Source: Salinibius halmophilus (GTDB lineage: Bacteria; Pseudomonadota; Gammaproteobacteria; Pseudomonadales; Natronospirillaceae). Taken from it: 64,000 nt of DNA. This document shows positions 7,767 to 16,892 of the stretch, in pieces. The notes below the pieces were generated by a model. That model saw only the letters and a program-made list of their open reading frames with translations. It searched no databases and was not told the DNA's origin. Where the stretch lies: positions 124,001 through 188,000 of the forward strand of contig NZ_QPEP01000005.1 of NCBI RefSeq assembly GCF_003577475.1. The letters run 5' to 3'. The position numbers and the translations under genes are program-made. How positions within the stretch are numbered: the first letter of the stretch is position 1; each line of letters opens with the position of its first letter.

Positions 7767-8555
7767 ATGTGGCGCAACAAAATTGTGTGGGTGACTGGTG
7801 GCTCGTCTGGTCTGGGGTTAGCGCTTGCCACTTTGCTTGATCAACAAGGCGCAAAAATAGTGTTGTTAGCACGCAACGAGGCCAAGCTTCGGGCGGCAGC
7901 TAGTTCGCTAACGAATTGCTTAGGCTATGCTGTCGTGGATCTGGCCAATATTGACGAAATTGAAAGCCAATACGCCGAGATCAGCGCTAGGTATGGCCAA
8001 CCACAGGTGTTGATTAATAATGCTGGCATGTCACAGCGAGCGTTTATTGCCGATACTAGCCGCGCGACTGACCAACGACTATTTGATATCAATTATTTTT
8101 CGCCACGCCTACTTACCTGCTGTGCGTTACCTCATATGATGAGCCATGGTGGCCATGTCATCACGGTTTCTAGCATGGCTGGCAAACTTGGGTCGCCAGG
8201 GCGCGCGTCGTACGCTGCTTCTAAACATGCCATTGGCGGTTGGATGGACTGTTTGCGCAGCGAAGTCCACGCTAGAGGGGTGCGGGTGAGCGTAATTAGC
8301 CCAGATTTTATCGCCACTGAGCTTGCCCGGTCAGCACTGACCGGCTCTGGCGAAGCCTACGGCAAAATAGATGATGAGTTGGCCTCTGGCAACTCGCCAG
8401 AGAAAGTGGCTAAACTAGCTCTACATGCAATCGAGAAAGGCCGTGATGATATTGTTATTGCCAGTGGTAAAGTGAAGTGGGGTAATTGGATATATCGGCT
8501 TAATAGCGAGTGGTATCACAAAATCATTCGCCGCTTTTACAGGAGACATTTTTGA
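7767..8555 (+). CDS. Short-chain dehydrogenase/reductase (SDR)
   Basis: 262-residue classical SDR of the DHRS7-like type. The NAD(P)-binding motif TGGSSGLGLALA is at residues 10-21, the NNAG motif at VLINNAGMSQ, the catalytic serine in ITVSSMAGKLG and the catalytic pair in YAASKHA. An arginine shortly after the first strand (LLARNEAKL) suggests NADP preference. Substrate unknown; members act on lipids, steroids or retinoid-like carbonyls. GAGG lies before the ATG. The gene is translationally linked to the following membrane protein through TGATG. It points away from the mevalonate operon and may or may not be related to it. Confidence 0.85.
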   Translation: MWRNKIVWVTGGSSGLGLALATLLDQQGAKIVLLARNEAKLRAAASSLTNCLGYAVVDLANIDEIESQYAEISARYGQPQVLINNAGMSQRAFIADTSRATDQRLFDINYFSPRLLTCCALPHMMSHGGHVITVSSMAGKLGSPGRASYAASKHAIGGWMDCLRSEVHARGVRVSVISPDFIATELARSALTGSGEAYGKIDDELASGNSPEKVAKLALHAIEKGRDDIVIASGKVKWGNWIYRLNSEWYHKIIRRFYRRHF

Positions 8556-9166
8556 TGCTAATCCAATGGTTTGCCGGTTATTTAGCACTCATGTTCATCT
8601 ACCATTTTTTGTTGTTTAGCTTTGCAAAGTTGCGCTGGATAGAAACAACTCAAACTAAACTTGCTCAGATGCGCATGCTTTGGATTGGACAGATTCGTAG
8701 CAAAAACAGCATTCTTGCTGTGCAAACTTTGCGCAACTGGAATATGTCGGCAACCTTTTTAGCGTCGGCCTCGTTATTGATCGCTAGTGGATTATTAAGC
8801 GTAACCTTTAATAATCATCTAGATGGCGCTATTCACATAACAGAGTTAGACAGCGCTTCATACAAATTGTTTATTGTGGCATTCACATTTGTGATTGCTT
8901 TTTTAAATTTTTCTTTGTGTTTGCGAGCGTTTAACCACTCAGGTTATTTGTCAGAAGTGTCCGCAACCGCAGAGCACAGTGACGAAAAAATCTCACGCAT
9001 GTTGTGTCGCATTCTCGCCTCCGGTGCGCGCCACTACACGTTCGGTATGCGATGCATTTATCTGTCGATGCCGCTGATTCTGTGGCTATTCGGCGATATA
9101 TGGTTTTTAGTGGGTGTTGCTGTGCTACTTGTGTTTTTACTCTATGTAGATGTGTTTAGCGCATAA
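8555..9166 (+). CDS. DUF599 family inner-membrane protein
   Basis: 203-residue integral membrane protein with about four hydrophobic segments (near residues 3-22, 60-82, 105-128 and 170-200). The stretch NSILAVQTLRNWNMSATFLASASLL is the conserved block of DUF599 proteins, whose function is not established. The frame opens further upstream, but AGGAGA at 8541-8546 serves the ATG at 8555, which overlaps the SDR stop by one base (TGATG). Coupling with the SDR suggests a shared task, perhaps a membrane-associated redox reaction; this is inference. Confidence 0.75.
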   Translation: MLIQWFAGYLALMFIYHFLLFSFAKLRWIETTQTKLAQMRMLWIGQIRSKNSILAVQTLRNWNMSATFLASASLLIASGLLSVTFNNHLDGAIHITELDSASYKLFIVAFTFVIAFLNFSLCLRAFNHSGYLSEVSATAEHSDEKISRMLCRILASGARHYTFGMRCIYLSMPLILWLFGDIWFLVGVAVLLVFLLYVDVFSA

Positions 9167-9282
9167 AAACCTAGGCGTAACAACTACTGAAAATCATCAT
9201 GTAAAAGAATGTTACGGCAAAGGCTGCAAAGTTGTTGCTTTCATCTAGACTGCTAATTAAGCGAAATAGAGGGGAAGTGTAA

Positions 9283-12200
9283 ATGGGTTCAGTCAGCAAA
9301 CCGCAAATGATCGCCGCGCTAGCAGAGCGTTTAGCACCTATGTACCCAGCCAAACAACAAGCTGCGGTGCAAAACTTCGTAGCTAGTGTTTTTGACTACG
9401 TTGCCCGCGATGAGCTAGCCGAGTTTGATCAGCAGGATCTACTCGGGTTGTCTCGAACGTTGTGGCAGCTGTGTGCAAAGCGCACTGAACCCTTTAATTT
9501 ATTAGTGTTTAACCCAGATGTTGAGCAGCATGAATGGCAGAGCAAGCATTCGATTATTATCGTTAATGTGCGCAATGTGCCCTTCGTAATTGACTCCCTG
9601 CGAATCGCGATCAATGAGTCGGGCAATAATATTCATCGAATTTTCCATGCGGAACTTGGTTTAAAGCGAAGCAAAGCAGGCGCGTTACAAGCGGTTGAAG
9701 GCGACGCTAATGAGCTGTTGGTTTACATGGAAATCGACAAGTGTTCACAGTCCGGTCAGTTAGACGACATTACCAAGCATGTCACCGATGTGTTGCAACA
9801 AGTGCAAACTGTGGTGAACGATTTTTCTGCCATTCTCGATACGCTGACAACAGCAGAAAGTGCAATTAATGACAGTGCGATTAAAGCGACTGAGAAGAAA
9901 GAAGCATTAGCTTTTGTGCAGTGGTTGCGCAACAACCACTTTACGTTTTTAGCCTGTGATTATTACCAAGTTACCGATGCAGGCATGGTGTCAGATCCGC
10001 AGTCGAGCCTGGGTCTATTTGCTGGCCGTGAAAAACGGGTGCTTGAGTTCGCTGGCTTAAGCAAAGATCACGTTAAAAGCATTAAAAATAATAATCTGAT
10101 CAACTTTGCTAAATCTGGCGTTAAATCCAGTGTGCATCGCCCTGCGTGGTCAGATTATGTGGTGATTAAACACCTAGACGCAGCCGGTAATGTGATTGGA
10201 GGTTGGCGTTTTCTGGGGCTGTTCACCTCAGCGGTTTATTATGGCTCACCTTTTACCATTCCGATTGTACGCAAGAAGCTTGAACTGATTTTGCGCCGTT
10301 CGAAGTACTCACAAGGCAGTCATTATTACAAAGAGCTTTGGCAAACACTGAATACTTTTCCTATTGATGATTTGTTCCTCAACACGGTGAATGAAATTGA
10401 GTACACGGCCAATGCTGTGGTGAACGTACAGGAGCGTAAACAACTCAAGTTATTCACCCATATTGACCCGTATGGCAAGTTCGCAACCGTGCTGGTTTAC
10501 GCCCCAAGAGATATTTACAACACGCGCATGCGCTTGCAAATTCAGCAGGCCTTAGCGGAGCACCTACCTGCGACGGATATAGATTTTAATACCTGGTTTG
10601 CTGAGTCGGTTCTGGCGCGTATTCGTTTTGTGATTCGCTTAGCGCATCCGGTAGCCGAGGCAGACGTAGACTTGCCTTCGCTGCGCATGCGGGTAAAAGA
10701 AATTGCTCGTCAGTGGAGTGATGATTTATTAACCAGTTTGATTGATAGCCAAGGTGAAGAGCAGGGCATGGCGCTGTTTCAGCGCTACGCCAACGACTTC
10801 AGTTTGGCTTATCAAGAAAAGTTTGCCGCCCGAGTTGCTGTGGCAGACATTCTTCGAATTGAAAACCTAAACGATAGCAACCCACTGTTGATTAACTTCT
10901 ACCGAAACTATGGCAGTGACAGCGGCCTGAAAATTAAAATTTATCACCTAGGTGAGCTGGTACTGTCCGATCTAATCCCAGTGCTTGAGAACCTTGGTTT
11001 ACGGGTAATTGATGAGTTTCCTTACCCTATTGGTGAGGAGCGGAAGGTTTGGATTTATGATCTGTCAGTGTCTTATGAGGTCAACCCAAACATTGATGTC
11101 GACCAACTTCGTGACCAATTTGCCGAGGCATTTATCGCTGCATGGCAGGGTATCACAGATAGTGATGCCTTTAACCGCCTAGTGTTGAGCGCCCAGGTGT
11201 CGTGGCGCAATGTGGTGATGCTGCGCTCGTTCGCCAAATATATGAAGCAGATTCAGTTTGGTTTGTCCGAGCAATATATCGCCCATACCTTGTTATCTCA
11301 TAGTGATATCACCGATAAACTGGTGGCTTTATTTGAAGCACGCTTTCATCCGCAGCGCTACGGCAGAAGTGACGCCGCATTGGCAACACTCAATGAAGCT
11401 CTAGAAGCCGTTGAGAATATCAACGAAGATCGCATCTTTCGCAAATATATAGAAATCATCAATGCTTGCCAGCGCACTAACTTCTATCTACCTGCTAATC
11501 ATGGGGTGTACAGCAATGTGAGCTACAAGCTCAAGCCTGGCATGATTTCGGATGTGCCGAAACCACATCCACTATTTGAAATATTTGTTTATTCACCAAG
11601 AATTGAAGGCGTTCATCTGCGCTTTGGCAAGGTGGCGCGTGGCGGCTTGCGGTGGTCTGACCGCGAGGAAGACTTCCGCACTGAAGTCTTAGGGCTTGTT
11701 AAAGCACAGCAGGTGAAAAACTCTGTGATTGTGCCAGTCGGTGCCAAAGGTGGATTTATTGCCAAGCAGCTGCCAACGAACGGCGGGCGAGAGGCGTTTA
11801 TGGAAGAAGGGATTGCCTGCTATCAAAGTTTTATCCGCGGGTTGCTGGATATTACCGATAACATTATTGATGGTGAGGTTGTCACGCCAGAAAATGTTGT
11901 GCGCTTAGATGAACAAGACCCATATCTTGTGGTGGCGGCTGATAAAGGCACGGCAACCTTCTCCGATATTGCCAACTCAGTTGCCGATCAATATCAGTTC
12001 TGGTTGGGGGACGCCTTTGCCTCAGGTGGTTCAAATGGTTATGACCATAAGAAAATGGGTATTACCGCCCGCGGCGCATGGGTGTCGGTGCAAAGGCATT
12101 TTCGCGAGCTTGGCGTAAACGTTCAACAAGACCCTGTGACCGTCGTTGGCATCGGCGATATGGGTGGCGATGTGTTCGGCAATGGTTTGCTTAGGTCCAA

Positions 12201-14067
12201 ATCGATCAAGTTAGTGGCCGCCTTTAACCATATGCATATTTTTATTGATCCAGACCCGAATCCTGAGTTGTCGTTCAAAGAGCGCCAGCGACTGTTTGAT
12301 TTACCGCGCTCTACGTGGCAGGACTACAATGAAAAGATTATTTCTAAAGGGGGTGGGGTGTATAGCCGCTCGGCTAAATCGATCAAACTATCGAGTGAAG
12401 CAGCCAAGGCGCTAGGCCTAGGTGATAAGCCCGTCACCTTGCCGCCAAATGATGTGATTTCGGCGGCGTTAAAAGCTCCGATTGACTTAATATGGAATGG
12501 CGGTATCGGCACTTACATAAAAGCCTCATCAGAAAGTCATGCGCAAGTGGGTGATAAAGCCAATGATGCACTAAGGGTCAATGCCAATGAATTGCGCTGC
12601 AAGGTAATTGGTGAGGGTGGCAACCTTGGCCTAACCCAGCTAGCGCGTATTGAATTTAGCCAAAAAGGGGGTAGCTGCTTTAGTGATTTTATCGACAATG
12701 CTGGCGGGGTTGACTGCTCAGACCATGAGGTCAATATGAAAATCCTGCTCAATGAGCAGGTGAGTCATGGTGATCTAACGGTAAAACAACGCAATGAGTT
12801 ATTAGAGGCACTTACTGACGATGTTGCCGACCTAGTATTGATTAGTAACTATCGCCAAACGCAAGCGCTTTCAAACGCTTATGCTGAAGCGACAGTGCGA
12901 GTAGATGAGCATAGGCGCTTAATTCAGTACTTCGAAGAATCTGGCCGATTGGATCGAGAACTGGAGTTCCTGCCAGCTGATGACGAGTTATTAGAACGTA
13001 AATCTCGAGGCTTGGGCTTAACCAGGCCAGAATTAGCGGTTCTGATTGCCTATGGCAAAAATGAGATGAAAGAGCAGCTCATTGAACTGCAGTTAGACAA
13101 TAATGAGCAACTGTTGCTTGAGGGGGATAAAACCTTCCCGAAAGCTTTGTTGGAACGCTTCCCCAAAGCCGCTGGCCAACACCAGCTCAGGGTTGAAATG
13201 GCCTCAACGCAACTAGCCAACGATATATATAACCACATGAGTTTGGCATTTGCCCAACGGCTACTTGAGTCGACTGGCTGTAACGCTGTAGATGTCGCAA
13301 AAGCCTACTTATTAGCCCGCCAGCTGTTTGATTTAAGTCGGGTTTGGCAGCAAGTTGAAGCGTTGGATTATCAAGTTAGTAGTGATGTGCAATCGGCGAT
13401 GATGCTGCGCCTCTCGCGCATGGTTCGCCATGCCTCTCGTTGGCTCATCCGCAATCATCGCCAAGATTTCGACATGCCAGCGCTGTTAGAAGCATACTGT
13501 AAGCCGTTGGCCGATTTACGCCAAGAGCTCAGTAATATTGTGGTGGGTGACTTGCAAGATAAATGGTTACAGCGACAAAAAGACTGGGTGGCTGAATCGG
13601 TGCCCGATGCGCTAGCAAAAGAAGTAGCAGCGACGGAGTTGTCTTATAGTGGTCTGTCGGTCATAGCGGTCGCCAAAACGGCTGATTTGCCTTTGATTCA
13701 AGTGGCGAAGGTCTATTTTACTTTGGGTGAGCGACTTGGCTTGGATCAGTTTTACAGCCAAATTGCCAATTTAACCATTTCGTCGCATTGGCAGGCACTA
13801 GCACGAGAGTCGTTACGCGACGATTTAGAGGCTCAGCAGCGGCAGATTACGGTTAACGTACTTGGCTTAGCAGAAGGTAGAAAGATTGATGCCGAAACGC
13901 TCATTGCCGCCTGGGTGCACAATAATAAAGCGCTAGTGGATCGTTGGTTTAAAGTGGTGAGAGAGGTGGCAACGGCTAGTGAACCAGAATTTACCATGTA
14001 TACTGTTGCGTTAAGAGAGTTAGTGGACTTAACGCAAAGTACCTTACATGGCGGTCAATCACGTTGA
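9283..14067 (+). CDS. gdhB: NAD-specific glutamate dehydrogenase, large (180 kDa) type
   Basis: 1594 residues, the size typical of the L_180 family known from Pseudomonas and Streptomyces. It oxidatively deaminates glutamate to 2-oxoglutarate and ammonium with NAD, chiefly for catabolism. The N-terminal half holds ACT-like regulatory regions (for example FLACDYYQVTD near 225). The catalytic core lies around 720-1200: RGGLRWSDREEDFRTEV, the catalytic lysine region VPVGAKGGF, VVAADKGTATFSD and GIGDMGGDVFGN (dinucleotide-binding). A long helical C-terminal region follows. GAGGGG precedes the ATG. The stop lies inside the start of the next gene. In this family allosteric control by amino acids or TCA intermediates is common; nothing in the DNA shows transcriptional control. 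Confidence 0.95.
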   Translation: MGSVSKPQMIAALAERLAPMYPAKQQAAVQNFVASVFDYVARDELAEFDQQDLLGLSRTLWQLCAKRTEPFNLLVFNPDVEQHEWQSKHSIIIVNVRNVPFVIDSLRIAINESGNNIHRIFHAELGLKRSKAGALQAVEGDANELLVYMEIDKCSQSGQLDDITKHVTDVLQQVQTVVNDFSAILDTLTTAESAINDSAIKATEKKEALAFVQWLRNNHFTFLACDYYQVTDAGMVSDPQSSLGLFAGREKRVLEFAGLSKDHVKSIKNNNLINFAKSGVKSSVHRPAWSDYVVIKHLDAAGNVIGGWRFLGLFTSAVYYGSPFTIPIVRKKLELILRRSKYSQGSHYYKELWQTLNTFPIDDLFLNTVNEIEYTANAVVNVQERKQLKLFTHIDPYGKFATVLVYAPRDIYNTRMRLQIQQALAEHLPATDIDFNTWFAESVLARIRFVIRLAHPVAEADVDLPSLRMRVKEIARQWSDDLLTSLIDSQGEEQGMALFQRYANDFSLAYQEKFAARVAVADILRIENLNDSNPLLINFYRNYGSDSGLKIKIYHLGELVLSDLIPVLENLGLRVIDEFPYPIGEERKVWIYDLSVSYEVNPNIDVDQLRDQFAEAFIAAWQGITDSDAFNRLVLSAQVSWRNVVMLRSFAKYMKQIQFGLSEQYIAHTLLSHSDITDKLVALFEARFHPQRYGRSDAALATLNEALEAVENINEDRIFRKYIEIINACQRTNFYLPANHGVYSNVSYKLKPGMISDVPKPHPLFEIFVYSPRIEGVHLRFGKVARGGLRWSDREEDFRTEVLGLVKAQQVKNSVIVPVGAKGGFIAKQLPTNGGREAFMEEGIACYQSFIRGLLDITDNIIDGEVVTPENVVRLDEQDPYLVVAADKGTATFSDIANSVADQYQFWLGDAFASGGSNGYDHKKMGITARGAWVSVQRHFRELGVNVQQDPVTVVGIGDMGGDVFGNGLLRSKSIKLVAAFNHMHIFIDPDPNPELSFKERQRLFDLPRSTWQDYNEKIISKGGGVYSRSAKSIKLSSEAAKALGLGDKPVTLPPNDVISAALKAPIDLIWNGGIGTYIKASSESHAQVGDKANDALRVNANELRCKVIGEGGNLGLTQLARIEFSQKGGSCFSDFIDNAGGVDCSDHEVNMKILLNEQVSHGDLTVKQRNELLEALTDDVADLVLISNYRQTQALSNAYAEATVRVDEHRRLIQYFEESGRLDRELEFLPADDELLERKSRGLGLTRPELAVLIAYGKNEMKEQLIELQLDNNEQLLLEGDKTFPKALLERFPKAAGQHQLRVEMASTQLANDIYNHMSLAFAQRLLESTGCNAVDVAKAYLLARQLFDLSRVWQQVEALDYQVSSDVQSAMMLRLSRMVRHASRWLIRNHRQDFDMPALLEAYCKPLADLRQELSNIVVGDLQDKWLQRQKDWVAESVPDALAKEVAATELSYSGLSVIAVAKTADLPLIQVAKVYFTLGERLGLDQFYSQIANLTISSHWQALARESLRDDLEAQQRQITVNVLGLAEGRKIDAETLIAAWVHNNKALVDRWFKVVREVATASEPEFTMYTVALRELVDLTQSTLHGGQSR

Positions 14068-14275
14068 TTTAACCATTCATATAGACGAAGACCGATGGTT
14101 GGCCACGTATCGTGGCCAAGTCAACAAGGTATTCGCCTATACGGATGATGGTAAAAGTGTGCAATTTCCTACCAAGTTGCTCACGCCTTTTGTCACCCAT
14201 AGCGGCATACATGGCCGCTTCCGGATTTATTTTGATCGCCAGGGTCGCTTTCAAACCATTGTAAAGTTGGCCTGA
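14048..14275 (+). CDS. DUF2835 family small protein
   Basis: 75-residue soluble protein matching the DUF2835 pattern: a compact beta-rich chain with WLATYRGQVNKVFAYTDDGKSVQFPTKLL and a C-terminal HGRFRIYFDRQGRFQTI. Its function is unknown. The start codon lies 20 bases before the end of the glutamate dehydrogenase gene, so the two are probably translated together. In other gammaproteobacteria DUF2835 also sits near gdhB or pyrD (recalled, not checked). The N-terminus and length look intact. Confidence 0.75.
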   Translation: MAVNHVDLTIHIDEDRWLATYRGQVNKVFAYTDDGKSVQFPTKLLTPFVTHSGIHGRFRIYFDRQGRFQTIVKLA

Positions 14276-14344
14276 AAGTATTGAGTTGCTTGTAGTGGGT
14301 CAATGTTTCACTGTAATCGCCAACGCTAAAACTCTGAGTTTTTT

Positions 14345-14359
14345 GCTATAGTAGCGCCG
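14345..14359 (+). promoter_or_regulatory. Possible pyrD promoter (extended -10)
   Basis: TGCTATAGT at 14344-14352 is an extended -10 element (TGN followed by TATAGT, five of six consensus bases), about 40 bases before pyrD. No good -35 box is seen, which extended -10 promoters can tolerate. Confidence 0.4.
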
Positions 14360-14390
14360 TAATGTCGGCAATTAACACTAGGAACTGCGC

Positions 14391-15428
14391 ATGTACGATC
14401 TCGCCCGATCAATTCTTTTTAAGCTTACCCCTGAAACAGCCCACAATGTGACAATCGATCTCTTGTCGATGGCACAACGGTTTAAAATGGTTGGCATGGT
14501 GGCACCTAAGTTTGATGCGCAACCGGTCAAGGTAATGGGTTTAACCTTCGCTAACTCTGTTGGGTTGGCGGCAGGTTTAGACAAAGATGGCGAATGTATT
14601 GATGCCTTTGGCGCATTGGGCTTTGGCCATATTGAACTAGGCACAGTGACCCCTCGCCCGCAGCCTGGCAATGAGCAGCCGCGTTTGTTTCGAGTTAAGT
14701 CTGCGCAAGGCATTATTAATCGCATGGGCTTTAATAACAAAGGGGTAGACCACCTAGTTGAGAATGTGAAACGTGCCAATTATCAAGGCATTATTGGTAT
14801 TAATATTGGCAAAAATAAAGACACGCCGGCCGAGGACGCCCTAGCTGACTATGCCTATTGCATGGAGAAGGCTTGGTCAGTTGCCAGCTATATTGCGATC
14901 AATTTGTCTTCACCTAATACGCCAGGGTTGCGTGACTTACAGTTTGGTGAGCCTCTGGTTGCGCTGATGCAGGGTATCAAAGATAAGCGCGAGGCGTTGC
15001 ACGAATCGACGGGCAGAAATGTACCCATTGCTGTTAAGTTAGCGCCGGATACTGCTGATGAAGATTTACAAAACATCGTCGAAGTACTCATTGAGCACGG
15101 CATTGATGCCATCATTGGCACGAATACCACTATTGAGCGCAGCATGATTGATGGGCTTGAGCACTCAACCGAGACCGGTGGATTGTCTGGCGCGCCAGTA
15201 TTTGAACTTTCAACCGAAAAGCTTGGTGTGATTGCTGAAGCGGTTGATGGCCGTATTCCGCTGATTGGTGTGGGTGGAGTGTTGAGTGGCTCGGATGCAA
15301 TAGAAAAAATGAAGCATGGTGCGTCATTGGTGCAAGTTTATTCCGGTTTTATTTACCGTGGGCCAGAGTTGGTTAAAGAATGTTCGCAAGCCATTGATGG
15401 CTGGAAACAGGATGCGAGTGTTGAATAG
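14391..15428 (+). CDS. pyrD: Dihydroorotate dehydrogenase (quinone), class 2
   Basis: 345-residue membrane-associated flavoenzyme of pyrimidine synthesis; it oxidises dihydroorotate to orotate with quinone as acceptor. The N-terminal helices (YDLARSILFKLTPETAHN) are the class 2 quinone/membrane-docking extension. Core motifs: VGLAAGLDKDGE, GFGHIELGTVTPRPQPGN, NRMGFNNKG, the catalytic serine in INLSSPNTPGLRDLQ, and the FMN-phosphate site GVGGVLSGSDA near the C-terminus. Length is normal. It is followed by its own terminator. Confidence 0.96.
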   Translation: MYDLARSILFKLTPETAHNVTIDLLSMAQRFKMVGMVAPKFDAQPVKVMGLTFANSVGLAAGLDKDGECIDAFGALGFGHIELGTVTPRPQPGNEQPRLFRVKSAQGIINRMGFNNKGVDHLVENVKRANYQGIIGINIGKNKDTPAEDALADYAYCMEKAWSVASYIAINLSSPNTPGLRDLQFGEPLVALMQGIKDKREALHESTGRNVPIAVKLAPDTADEDLQNIVEVLIEHGIDAIIGTNTTIERSMIDGLEHSTETGGLSGAPVFELSTEKLGVIAEAVDGRIPLIGVGGVLSGSDAIEKMKHGASLVQVYSGFIYRGPELVKECSQAIDGWKQDASVE

Positions 15429-15462
15429 TTGCTTTCGTAGCAATCTTTAACCATGAACTATG

Positions 15463-15489
15463 AAACGCCGGCACTTGTCGGCGTTTTTT
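15463..15489 (+). terminator. Rho-independent terminator after pyrD
   Basis: Stem AAACGCCG / CGGCGTTT around an 8-base loop, followed by a T run, 35 bases after the pyrD stop. Confidence 0.85.
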
Positions 15490-15536
15490 ATGACCTAGAT
15501 TAGTTAAAAACGGGTGAAGATAACGAGCTGGTCATA

Positions 15537-15542
15537 TATAAT
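15537..15542 (+). promoter_or_regulatory. -10 box of the aminotransferase gene
   Basis: A perfect TATAAT hexamer 40 bases before the start codon, just downstream of the pyrD terminator. The region 16-18 bases upstream (GGTGAAGA) matches a -35 box only weakly. Confidence 0.5.
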
Positions 15543-15581
15543 CAGCAATCGCATACATTAAATGTCACATGCGAGACTTCC

Positions 15582-16772
15582 ATGTTCGAAAAAGTTCAAG
15601 CAGCCCCTGCTGACCCTATTTTAGGGTTAACCGATGCCTATAAATCAGACACACGTGCCAATAAAGTTAACCTCGGCGTGGGTGTTTACAAAGACAGCGA
15701 CGGTGCAACGCCAATTTTAGCAACAGTGAAAAAAGCTGAAGCCTTGCTGGTCGAAAAAGAAATCAGTAAAACCTATTTGTCTATTGAAGGCACGCCGGCT
15801 TATAACCAAGCCGTTCAAAAACTGCTGTTCGGTGCGGATAGCCCTATTATTGCCAATGATCGTGCACGTACTGCACAAGCACCAGGTGGTACAGGTGCAC
15901 TGAGAATTGCGGCGGAGTTTATGGTTCGCCAGCTTGGCATTAAGCGCATTTGGGTTAGTAATCCAACCTGGGCAAACCATGGCAATATTTTTACTTCGGC
16001 TGGCCTTGAGGTTGTTCAGTACGCTTGGTACGACGCTGACACGAAAGGCTTAGACTTCGATGGCTTGCAGAAAGACTTAGCAAACCTAGCTGAAGGGGAC
16101 GCCGTGTTGCTGCATGGCTGCTGCCATAACCCAACTGGTATTGACCCAACGCTCGAGCAGTGGCAAGCCATTGCCAACCTTGTCAAAGCGTCAAAAGCGT
16201 TACCGCTGTTTGACTTTGCCTATCAAGGTTTTGCTACGGGTATTGATGAAGACGCCGCTTCTGTGCGTTTGTTTGCTGACCAGTTTGACGAGTTACTGGT
16301 TGCCAATTCATTCTCAAAAAACTTTGGCTTGTACAACGAGCGTGCAGGTGCTGTGACCCTAGTGGCGAACGATGCTGCTACGGCTAGTCAGGCATTTAGC
16401 CAAGTAAAAAGCATTATTCGCGGCATTTATTCAAACCCTCCATCACATGGTGCTTTGGTGGTTGCGACTATTCTTGAGGACGAAGCACTGACCAAGCAGT
16501 GGCAAGCAGAAGTTGCTGGCATGCGTGTGCGCATTAAAGAAATGCGTGATGCGTTCGTCGCAGGCTTAGCCGCTAAAGGCGTGCAGCAAGACTTTGGTTT
16601 TATCAGTGAGCAGAACGGCATGTTCTCGTTCTCCGGTTTAACCCCAGAGCAGGTGGCAAAACTTAAAGACGAGTTTGCCATATACATCGTTGGCTCGGGT
16701 CGCATTAGTGTTGCGGGCATTACCCCACACAATATTGAGCACTTGATCGACGCTGTTGCAGCCGTGCTGTAA
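15582..16772 (+). CDS. Aspartate / aromatic amino acid aminotransferase
   Basis: 396-residue PLP enzyme of the AspC/TyrB class I family. It transfers amino groups between aspartate or aromatic amino acids and 2-oxoglutarate. Seen: FEKVQAAPADPILGL start, NLGVGVYKD, LHGCCHNPTGIDPT, the PLP-ring aspartate in FDFAYQGFATG, the Schiff-base lysine in NSFSKNFGLYNERAG, and the substrate-binding arginine in VGSGRISVAGI. Aspartate and aromatic specificity cannot be separated by eye, so no symbol is given. It is monocistronic, with a -10 box before and a terminator behind. Next to glutamate dehydrogenase it would recycle 2-oxoglutarate. Confidence 0.93.
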   Translation: MFEKVQAAPADPILGLTDAYKSDTRANKVNLGVGVYKDSDGATPILATVKKAEALLVEKEISKTYLSIEGTPAYNQAVQKLLFGADSPIIANDRARTAQAPGGTGALRIAAEFMVRQLGIKRIWVSNPTWANHGNIFTSAGLEVVQYAWYDADTKGLDFDGLQKDLANLAEGDAVLLHGCCHNPTGIDPTLEQWQAIANLVKASKALPLFDFAYQGFATGIDEDAASVRLFADQFDELLVANSFSKNFGLYNERAGAVTLVANDAATASQAFSQVKSIIRGIYSNPPSHGALVVATILEDEALTKQWQAEVAGMRVRIKEMRDAFVAGLAAKGVQQDFGFISEQNGMFSFSGLTPEQVAKLKDEFAIYIVGSGRISVAGITPHNIEHLIDAVAAVL

Positions 16773-16796
16773 ACACCAATCCGTTTAGTTATAGAT

Positions 16797-16828
16797 AAAA
16801 ACACCATCAGTGATGATGGTGTTTTTTT
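16797..16828 (+). terminator. Rho-independent terminator after the aminotransferase gene
   Basis: Nine-base stem ACACCATCA / TGATGGTGT with loop GTGA and a run of seven T. Confidence 0.9.
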
Positions 16829-16892
16829 ATATTCATTAGACTGTAAACCACTAGGGTTATGCTCTTCGCCAGATTTAGCAATAGGTGAGTGT

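Noticed and set aside
14327..14342. Hairpin AAAACT CTG AGTTTT before pyrD as a terminator for the glutamate dehydrogenase unit.
   Set aside because: Stem is short and AT-only apart from two pairs, and the T run merges with the stem; too weak to call.
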